This document shows, in pieces, positions 58,344 to 64,000 of a stretch of DNA of 64,000 bases (position 1 is its first letter; each line of letters begins with the position of its first letter). The notes under the pieces are model-generated. The model was not told where the DNA came from. It saw only the letters and a program-made list of their open reading frames with translations, and did not search any database. This DNA is from JADJVL01 sp046331545 (lineage in GTDB: Bacteria > Acidobacteriota > Holophagae > Holophagales > Holophagaceae): positions 3,100,001 to 3,164,000 of the forward strand of contig JAXLQR010000002.1 in NCBI GenBank assembly GCA_046331545.1. Direction: 5' to 3'. The translations under genes and the position numbers were made by a program.

Positions 58344-59360
58344 TTAAAGGCTGGTGATGGCCGCCTGCTCCTGGGGCGACAGGAAGCGCCACTCGCCGGG
58401 CTTCAGGGCGGGATCGGCCAGGGGCCCGAACTGCACGCGCCGCAGCTTGCTCACGGGATGGCCGATGGCGGCGAACATGCGGCGGATCTGCTGGTTCTTG
58501 CCCTCGGTCAGGGTCACCCGCAGCCAGGGATTGTCGCCCTTCTCGGCGAACTCGATGGCGCAGGGCTTGAGGCGCCGGCCGTCCAGGCGGAAGCCGCCCC
58601 GCAGTTCGTCGAGCTGCTCCTTGGTGGGCAGGCGGTGCACCTTCACGAGGTAGACCTTGGGAATCTCGTGGTCCGGCGCCATCAGGCGGTTGGCGAGGGC
58701 GCCGTCGTTGGTCATCAGGAGCAGGCCCTCGGAGTTGAAGTCCAGGCGGCCGACGGGATAGACCCGCGCGTCGATGCCGTGGAGCAGCGCCATCACCGTG
58801 GGGCGCCCCTGTTCGTCCTTCACCGTGGTGACGTAGCCCTTGGGCTTGTTCAGCAGGATGTAGACCGGCCGCTCCCTCGCGATGGGCACGAAGTCCACGG
58901 TGATCTCGTCCCGGCGCGGATCGGCCTTGGCGCCCAGCTCCGTGACCACCACGCCGTTCACGTGCACGCGGCCCTCGAGGATGAGCTCCTCGCACTTGCG
59001 GCGGCTGTCGATGCCGGCGTGGGCGAGGATCTTCTGGAGACGTTCGCCTTCGGCGGGTCGACCGGACCGGGGCCGGGCCGGGGACGCGGGGCGGGCTGCC
59101 GGGGCGGCCCTCCGGGGCGCGGGCTTCACCGCACGCCGGACCACGGGACTGCGGGCGGCCTCCCGGGCGGCCGGAGCGGACGTGGCTTCCGGTCGGGCGG
59201 TGCGGGGCCGGGCGGGCTTCGCGCCTCGGGCGGGCTTGGAGGGCCGTGGAGGCTTGGCCGCCTTGGCGGGCTTCGCCACCTTCGCGGGCTTCGTCACCTT
59301 CGCGGGCTTGGACGGGCGCGCGGGGCCGCGCTTGAAGGATGGCTTTCCGGCCATGGGCAT
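58344..59360 (-). CDS. RluB/RsuA-family pseudouridine synthase with basic N-terminal extension
   Basis: A 338-residue rRNA pseudouridine synthase. An S4-like domain (about 107-160, RLQKILAHAGIDSRRKCEELI) is followed by the catalytic domain with YPVGRLDFNSEGLLLMTNDG, where Asp is the nucleophile, and the GKNQQIRRMFAAIGHPV motif. The first ~100 residues are an Ala/Lys/Pro/Arg-rich tail with AKPAK-like repeats, absent in short RsuA and probably RNA-binding or disordered. RluB modifies position 2605 of 23S rRNA in E. coli; RluE/F and RsuA relatives cannot be excluded. ATG 59360 or 59354 is the start. Confidence 0.88.
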   Translation of the reverse strand: MPMAGKPSFKRGPARPSKPAKVTKPAKVAKPAKAAKPPRPSKPARGAKPARPRTARPEATSAPAAREAARSPVVRRAVKPAPRRAAPAARPASPARPRSGRPAEGERLQKILAHAGIDSRRKCEELILEGRVHVNGVVVTELGAKADPRRDEITVDFVPIARERPVYILLNKPKGYVTTVKDEQGRPTVMALLHGIDARVYPVGRLDFNSEGLLLMTNDGALANRLMAPDHEIPKVYLVKVHRLPTKEQLDELRGGFRLDGRRLKPCAIEFAEKGDNPWLRVTLTEGKNQQIRRMFAAIGHPVSKLRRVQFGPLADPALKPGEWRFLSPQEQAAITSL

Positions 59361-59400
59361 CTCCTCGGCGTCTCCCGACGCGAAGCCTCGAGTATGCCCG

Positions 59401-60471
59401 TCAGGGCACCTCGATGCGAGCCGCCTCCTCCGCGAACCAGGGATGCTTCCGGTAGTCCTCGAGGACGCGCTCCAGGGCCACCTTCACGCAGACCATCAGC
59501 GGGACGGAGAGGAGCAGGCCCAGGAAGCCGAACCAGTGGCCGAAGGCGATGAGGGCCAGGAGCACCTCCAGGGGGTGCAGCTTGCTGGCCTTCCCGACCC
59601 ACACCGGCGTGAAGTAGAGGGCCTCCAGGCTCTGGACCCCGGTGAACACGGCGGCCACCAGGCCCAGGCGCGCCCCGCTGGCGCCCTCCAGGGCGACCAG
59701 GGCCAGCGCGGGCCCGAGGCCCACGAGGTAGGTGGAGTAGGGGATCACCGTGAAGCCGCCCGACAGCAGGCCCAGCAGCCAGCCGTAGGGCACGCCCAGG
59801 AGGGTGAGGGCCAGGCCGTGGAGGAGGCTCATCACGGCCGCCACGGCGAGCTGCCCGCGGATGTACCCGCCCAGCCGCTCGTGGATCTCCCGGGCCACGC
59901 CCTGGGTCCGTTCGCGGTGGCGCGGGGGCACGAGGGCCTGCAGCGCCCGGAGCATGGCCGGACCGTCGTGCAGGAGGTGGTAGAGGATGAGGGGCACCAG
60001 GATCAGCGAGAGCAGGTTGAGGAAGAGGCCCAGCACCCCTGCGGAGACGGTGAGCAGGCGGCCCAGGGCGGCGCTGGCGTCCACGTCCTCCACCGCCTTC
60101 CGGAGCCGGTCCGCCCAGTCGGGGTGGGCCTGGAAGACCAGGGCGAGGCGCGCGTCGAGCTTGGCCTTCCAGGCGGGCAGGGAGCCCGCCAGCCGCAGCG
60201 CCTGATCCTGCAGGAAGGGCAGAGCCCAGAGGAGCAGGGCTCCGGCGATCCCCACCGCGGCCAGCAGCACCAGGGCCACCGCCCGGTCGCGGGACATGTG
60301 GCGCTCCAGGCGCGCCACCACCGGGCCGAGGAGGTAGGCCAGGGTCATGGCCACGAAGAAGGGCATCAGCGCCCCGCGCAGCAGCCACAGCGCCACCAGC
60401 GCGCCGACGCCCAGGGCGGCGTAGCGCAGCGGAATCCCGCCGAAGAGGGCGCGGTCCGCGGGCTCGCTCAA
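59401..60471 (-). CDS. AI-2E transporter-family permease
   Basis: A 356-residue membrane protein with about eight helices. It has the paired N-terminal helices, a central soluble stretch (about 95-150), and the C-terminal conserved block GGFTVIPYSTYLVGLGPALALV, then WVGKASKLHPLEVLLALIAFGHWFGFLGLLLSVPL. Members include TqsA-type and PerM-type exporters and Na+/H+ antiporters; the cargo is uncertain. It follows pgsA by 19 nt on the same strand. Confidence 0.87.
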   Translation of the reverse strand: MSEPADRALFGGIPLRYAALGVGALVALWLLRGALMPFFVAMTLAYLLGPVVARLERHMSRDRAVALVLLAAVGIAGALLLWALPFLQDQALRLAGSLPAWKAKLDARLALVFQAHPDWADRLRKAVEDVDASAALGRLLTVSAGVLGLFLNLLSLILVPLILYHLLHDGPAMLRALQALVPPRHRERTQGVAREIHERLGGYIRGQLAVAAVMSLLHGLALTLLGVPYGWLLGLLSGGFTVIPYSTYLVGLGPALALVALEGASGARLGLVAAVFTGVQSLEALYFTPVWVGKASKLHPLEVLLALIAFGHWFGFLGLLLSVPLMVCVKVALERVLEDYRKHPWFAEEAARIEVP

Positions 60472-60490
60472 GGCCGCTCCCCGGGGCCGG

Positions 60491-61069
60491 TCACGACCGC
60501 CCTCCGGGCTCGTGGTGGTGTTCGTGGATGTCCTTGCTGGTGCGGTGGTAGTAGTGGATCCCCGAGGCCAGCACGAAGGCGGCCATGGCGTAGTAGACCC
60601 AGGGGATCACGAGGCCCTGCCAGGGCACCGGGCCCAGGGCGTTCACGAGGAGCCCCGCCCCCAGGGCCACGATCTCGGCGCCGGTGGTGAACTTGCCGAG
60701 GAGGCTCGGCCGCTGGTCGAGACGCTCGTCCTTCACCCAGGCCACCAGGGCCACCAGGGAGATCACCACGTCCCGGCTGATGGCGAGGATGGCCACCCAG
60801 GCGGGGATGGGCAGCCGCAGGTGGTCCTTGGGCAGGGCCATGAGGATGAAGGCCGTGGTCATGAGCAGCTTGTCCGCCGCCGGGTCGAGGATGGCGCCCA
60901 GGCGGCTGCGCTGGTTGAAGGCCCGGGCGATCCAGCCGTCCAGGAGGTCCGTCAGGCCCGCCGCCACGAAGAGCACCAGGGCGTGCCAGAGGTGGCCGTA
61001 CCACACCGCGATGGCGAAGAACGGGATCGCGAGGATCCTCAGCAGGGTCAGGGCGTTGGGTACGGTCAT
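60491..61069 (-). CDS. pgsA: CDP-diacylglycerol-glycerol-3-phosphate phosphatidyltransferase
   Basis: A 192-residue CDP-alcohol phosphatidyltransferase with four to five membrane helices. The signature D-x2-D-G-x2-A-R-x8-G-x3-D-x3-D is complete in TDLLDGWIARAFNQRSRLGAILDPAADK. The start MTVPNALTLLRILAIP is typical of PgsA. It makes phosphatidylglycerophosphate. A His-rich C-terminus (HEHHHEPGG) is unusual. A TACAAT box (61081-61086, minus strand) lies 11 nt before the ATG, so its leader is very short. The divergent feoA promoter lies 30 bp away. Confidence 0.92.
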   Translation of the reverse strand: MTVPNALTLLRILAIPFFAIAVWYGHLWHALVLFVAAGLTDLLDGWIARAFNQRSRLGAILDPAADKLLMTTAFILMALPKDHLRLPIPAWVAILAISRDVVISLVALVAWVKDERLDQRPSLLGKFTTGAEIVALGAGLLVNALGPVPWQGLVIPWVYYAMAAFVLASGIHYYHRTSKDIHEHHHEPGGRS

Positions 61070-61114
61070 GGGTGGCCTCGATTGTACCTGTGATCCAGGT
61101 CCCGCCTTTTCGCG

Positions 61115-61142
61115 TTGTGACGGCGCCCGGGCGCCGTAAACT
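61115..61142 (+). promoter_or_regulatory. feoAB promoter with 16-bp palindromic spacer (candidate operator)
   Basis: TTGTGA (61115-61120) and TAAACT (61137-61142) are separated by exactly 16 bp. Those 16 bp (61121-61136) form the perfect palindrome CGGCGCCCGGGCGCCG. A repressor bound there would block polymerase directly. It differs from the Fur box, so any regulator is unidentified. The leader to feoA is about 13 nt. Confidence 0.6.
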
Positions 61143-61161
61143 TGAATCCGGTGTTGAGACG

Positions 61162-61434
61162 ATGACTCAGAATCAGCCTGTTCCCGCCCCTGCCGCGACC
61201 CTGGAGCCCTGCCCCCTGAGCGAGCTGCGCCCGGGCCAGGAGGCCGCGGTGGCGAAGGTGGTGGCCAAGGGCGCCATCCGCCAGCGCCTGCTGGAAATGG
61301 GCTTCATCAAGGGCGCCCGGCTCCGGGTCGAGAAGCTGGCGCCGCTGGGGGATCCCATGGAGCTGGTCATCAAGGGCTACCACCTCTCGCTCCGGCGGGA
61401 GGAGAGCGCCTGCATCCTCGTCGTACCGGCCTGA
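61162..61434 (+). CDS. feoA: Ferrous iron transport protein FeoA
   Basis: A 90-residue SH3-like FeoA. It has an N-terminal disordered 17 residues, then CPLSELRPGQEAAVAKV, RQRLLEMGFIKGARLRVEKLAPLGDPMELVIKGYHLSLRREES. FeoA is a small cytoplasmic partner of FeoB. ATG 61162 follows TTGAG; a strong Shine-Dalgarno is lacking. It ends 5 nt before feoB. Confidence 0.93.
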   Translation: MTQNQPVPAPAATLEPCPLSELRPGQEAAVAKVVAKGAIRQRLLEMGFIKGARLRVEKLAPLGDPMELVIKGYHLSLRREESACILVVPA

Positions 61435-61439
61435 AGCCC

Positions 61440-63650
61440 ATGGTCACCGTCGCCCTGGCGGGCAATCCCAACTGCGGCAAGACCACCCTCTTCAACGGCC
61501 TGACCGGCGCGCGCCACCACGTGGGCAACTGGCCCGGCGTCACTGTGGAACGGCGCAGCGGCGAGCTGGCGCACCAGGGACTCTCCCTGGAGGTGGTGGA
61601 CCTGCCGGGCACCTACAGCCTCGCCGCCCGCAGCGAGGACGAGCGCATCGCCGCCCACTTCCTCTCCATGGGCGACGAGTCCGGCCGGGGCGTGGACGTC
61701 CTGGTGAACGTGCTGGACGCCTCCAACCTGGAGCGCAACCTCTACCTCACCACCCAGCTCCTGGAACTGCGCAAGCCCATGGTGTTCGTCCTCAACATGA
61801 TGGACGACGCCGAGGCGAAGGGTATCCGCTTCGACCTGCCGGCCCTGGAAACCCTCCTCGGCGGCCCGGTGATCCCCACCGTGGGGAACCGGGAGGAAGG
61901 CATCCAGGCACTGAAGGAAGCGCTGGTGGCCGTCTCCCGCGGCGGGCATCCGGCCCTGCGGGACTGGTCCGCCGCCGCCCCGGGCAAGGGCCCGGTGGAG
62001 TACGGCCACGACATCGAGGGCGAGCTCGGAAAGATCGAGGCGGAGGTGCGCAAGGACGAGCCCCTCGGCCGGAGCGTCTCGCCCCGCTGGATGGCCCTGC
62101 TGCTCCTCGAGGGCAGCCCCGAGGGCGCGCGCCTGCTGGCCCAGAGCCATGCGAGGGAGGCCGTGGAGGCCCAGGTGGCCCAGAGCGTCGCCTTCCTGGA
62201 GGCCCACCTCGGGGACGACACCGCCACCCTCATCGCCGAGCGCCGCTACGGCTTCGCCCACGGCCTCGTGAGCGAGGTCCTGAGCCAGCCCGCCCAGCCC
62301 GCCCGGGCCTTCAAGGACCGGCTCGACGGGGTGCTCACCCACCGCTGGTTCGGCATCCCCATCTTCCTCGCCGTCATGGGCGTGGTGTACATCCTCTCCT
62401 TCACCCTCGGGAAGTACCCGCAGGACTGGATCGGGGAAGGCTTCAAGGCCCTCTCCGGCCTGCTCGCCGACCGGCTCCCCCCGGGCGAACTGACCAGCCT
62501 CCTGGTGGACGGCGTCATCCCCGGCGTCAGCACGGTGGTGGTCTTCCTGCCGGTGATCATGATCCTCATGGGCTGCATCAGCTTCCTGGAGGACACCGGC
62601 TACATGGCCCGGGCGGCCTTCATCATGGACCGCGTGATGCACCTCATGGGGCTGCACGGGAAGAGCTTCATCCCCCTCATCATGGGCAGCGGCTGCAACG
62701 TGCCGGCCATCCAGGCCACCCGCACCATCGAGAGCCGCCAGGACCGCCTCATCACCATCCTCGTGACCCCGCTGGTGAGCTGCTCCGCGCGCTACCAGGT
62801 CTTCGTGGTGATCGCGGGCTCCTTCTTCGTGCCCTGGAAGGCCGGCCTCGTGGTGCTCGGGCTGCAGTTCGGCGGGATGCTGCTGGCGATCCTGATGGGG
62901 CGCGTCCTGCGCAGCACGCTCTTCGCTGGTCCCAGCGCGCCCTTCGTGATGGAGCTGCCGCCCTACCGCCTGCCGGTGCTCAAGACCACCGGCATCCACA
63001 TGTGGGAGAAGGGGAGCATCTTCCTCAAGCGCGCGGGCACCACCATCTTCGCTGGCGCCACGCTGGTCTGGTTCATCTCCCGCTACCCCGGCATCGCCAA
63101 CCGGGAATGGGCGGTGGAGTACCGCCAGCAGCAGCAGGCTGTGGCGGTGTCGGAGCTCCCGAAGGAGGCGAAGGACGAGCGGCTGGCGGACCTGCGGCGA
63201 GCCTACGAGAGCCGCATCGTGAACACCTCCCTGGCGGCGCGCCTGGGGCGGGCGGTGGAGCCGCTCCTGCGTCCCATCGTGGATCCCGAGCACCGCCGCG
63301 CCGAGGCCTGGAAGGACGTCATCGCCCTCACGGCGGGCTTCGTGGCGAAGGAGATCGTGGTGAGCACCATGGCGGTGATCCACCAGGCCAGCGAGGAGCC
63401 CGCCGAAGGGAGCACCTTGAGCCCCCTCCAGCAGAACCTCCGCGACCGCAGCGGGTGGACGCCCCTGACGGCCCTCGCCTTCATGGTCTTCACCCTCATC
63501 TACACGCCCTGCCTGGGCACCGTGAGCATGATCCGGCGCGAGGCCGGGGGCTGGCGCTGGGCGGGCTTCACCGTGGCCTACGGCCTCGGGCTCGGCTGGC
63601 TCCTCGCCTACGGCACCGTCCAGGCCGGGCGGCTCCTGGGCCTGGGCTGA
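61440..63650 (+). CDS. feoB: Ferrous iron transporter FeoB
   Basis: A 736-residue FeoB. The N-terminal G domain has the P-loop GNPNCGKT (8-15), switch DLPGTYSL and the base motif NMMD, followed by a GDI helical domain to about residue 275. The membrane domain has two Gate motifs: LMGCISFLEDTGYMARAAFIMDRVMHLMGLHGKSFIPLIMGSGCNVPAI and VTPLVSCSARYQVF, then GFVAKEIVVSTM. It imports Fe(II) across the inner membrane, mostly under anoxic conditions. FeoC is absent; a Cys-rich protein follows. Confidence 0.96.
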   Translation: MVTVALAGNPNCGKTTLFNGLTGARHHVGNWPGVTVERRSGELAHQGLSLEVVDLPGTYSLAARSEDERIAAHFLSMGDESGRGVDVLVNVLDASNLERNLYLTTQLLELRKPMVFVLNMMDDAEAKGIRFDLPALETLLGGPVIPTVGNREEGIQALKEALVAVSRGGHPALRDWSAAAPGKGPVEYGHDIEGELGKIEAEVRKDEPLGRSVSPRWMALLLLEGSPEGARLLAQSHAREAVEAQVAQSVAFLEAHLGDDTATLIAERRYGFAHGLVSEVLSQPAQPARAFKDRLDGVLTHRWFGIPIFLAVMGVVYILSFTLGKYPQDWIGEGFKALSGLLADRLPPGELTSLLVDGVIPGVSTVVVFLPVIMILMGCISFLEDTGYMARAAFIMDRVMHLMGLHGKSFIPLIMGSGCNVPAIQATRTIESRQDRLITILVTPLVSCSARYQVFVVIAGSFFVPWKAGLVVLGLQFGGMLLAILMGRVLRSTLFAGPSAPFVMELPPYRLPVLKTTGIHMWEKGSIFLKRAGTTIFAGATLVWFISRYPGIANREWAVEYRQQQQAVAVSELPKEAKDERLADLRRAYESRIVNTSLAARLGRAVEPLLRPIVDPEHRRAEAWKDVIALTAGFVAKEIVVSTMAVIHQASEEPAEGSTLSPLQQNLRDRSGWTPLTALAFMVFTLIYTPCLGTVSMIRREAGGWRWAGFTVAYGLGLGWLLAYGTVQAGRLLGLG

Positions 63651-63666
63651 GGAGGGACGCGCGGCC

Positions 63667-63876
63667 ATGACCCTCCAGTTCTCCCTCGCCCTCCTCGCCG
63701 TGCTCGGCGCGGCCCTCTGGTTCGGCCGCGGCCTCTGGAAGGCCGCCACGGGAAGCGGCTGCGCGTCCGGCTGCGGCGGCTGCGGCCACCGCGCCGCCTG
63801 TCCGCTGCCCCGGCTGGAAGCCCTCCCGAAGGCGCCCTCGGCCGGTGCCCCCCGGGAACCGGGAGCGGCTTCCTGA
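63667..63876 (+). CDS. FeoB-associated Cys-rich membrane protein
   Basis: A 69-residue protein with one membrane helix (about 5-22) and a Cys cluster CASGCGGCGHRAAC at about residues 32-45. The small Cys-rich proteins that follow feoB in many bacteria have this layout and may replace FeoC as an Fe or redox accessory. The C-terminal 25 residues are Pro/Ala-rich. ATG 63667 lies 16 nt after the feoB stop; GAGGG precedes it. Confidence 0.78.
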   Translation: MTLQFSLALLAVLGAALWFGRGLWKAATGSGCASGCGGCGHRAACPLPRLEALPKAPSAGAPREPGAAS

Positions 63877-63879
63877 GGG

Positions 63880-64000
63880 CTACTCCGGCATGATCCGGAT
63901 GCTGCCCGTGCGGCCTTCGTCCTTCAGGATGCCGCCGTCCACGAGCTGGTTGATGTGATTCGCCAGCTCGTCCTCGTTGAGCACGCCCCGCTGCTCGAGG
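63880..64000 (-). CDS. 3' end of a minus-strand gene, unidentified
   Basis: Reading the minus strand from the window edge gives about 39 codons, LEQRGVLNEDELANHINQLV then DGGILKDEGRTGSIRIMPE and a TAG stop at 63880-63882. It looks like a helical C-terminal tail of a real protein with the genome's codon bias. Not enough is visible to name it. It converges on the Feo operon with 3 bp between stops. Confidence 0.55.
   Translation of the reverse strand, partial: LEQRGVLNEDELANHINQLVDGGILKDEGRTGSIRIMPE

Overview
The window is 64 kb of strongly G+C-rich bacterial chromosome, coding almost wall to wall with short gaps and many ATGA/GTGA/TTGA gene overlaps. It reads as a diderm with meso-diaminopimelate peptidoglycan: there is a secretin with inner-membrane pilus partners, a LolA-like protein, and a MurE carrying the DNPR motif. 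An MglA-type GTPase, 2-oxoacid:ferredoxin oxidoreductase, a B12-binding mutase subunit, hydrogenase maturation genes, a periplasmic molybdenum hydroxylase and FeoAB point to an anaerobe or facultative anaerobe. I infer Acidobacteriota, possibly Holophagae; this rests on gene content, not on a marker phylogeny.

Layout. 1-1401 (minus): start of a YciO/Sua5-like gene, NUDIX hydrolase, rpsO, tRNA-Leu(CAG). 1503-7358 (minus): a pilus/secretion operon running pilM-like, pilN, pilO, pilP, lipoprotein secretin, GspG-like pseudopilin. 7624-11130: smc, convergent with a TPR gene across a non-coding 440 bp. 11570-14638 (minus): TPR protein, 2-hydroxyacid dehydrogenase, ruvA. 14694-17295: a hypothetical protein, SGNH lipoprotein, tRNA-Ala(CGC), HD-GYP protein. 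17360-20230 (minus): korB, korA; then lexA, an isopropylmalate-dehydrogenase-family gene, an mglA gene whose frame breaks in a C10 tract, lolA-like, a mutase B12 subunit, trmL and a HIT protein. 25543-31278: hypA-B-F-C-D-E, tightly coupled, with no hydrogenase structural genes in view.

31417-39571: the front half of the division/cell-wall (dcw) cluster, mraZ-rsmH-ftsL-ftsI-murE-murF-mraY, behind a promoter and five 10-bp-spaced MraZ-type boxes. The cluster stops after mraY. An IS110-family transposase follows, bracketed by two related hairpins in inverted orientation, and then rbfA-truB. 42727-48380: glycosyltransferase and nadK (minus) divergent from PBP1A, then adenosine deaminase. 48381-50505 is accessory: a compositionally odd exported protein, a complete hicBA, a TrmO-like gene, and a second hicB with a wrecked hicA. 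50614-55569: acyltransferase, LytS/LytTR two-component pair, DHH phosphoesterase, ribA. 55592-61069 (minus): molybdenum hydroxylase subunits, RluB-like synthase, AI-2E-type permease, pgsA. 61162-63876: feoA, feoB, Cys-rich FeoB-associated protein, then the 3' end of an unidentified minus-strand gene.

Two regulatory themes stand out. Many genes have a TAnnCT-like -10 box, and six (lexA, rbfA, the PBP1A gene, nadK, ruvA, ada) have a TAnnnT box only 5-8 nt before the ATG with no Shine-Dalgarno, which suggests leaderless mRNAs. Candidate operators can be seen at mraZ and feoA. I see no CRISPR array, rRNA or prophage.
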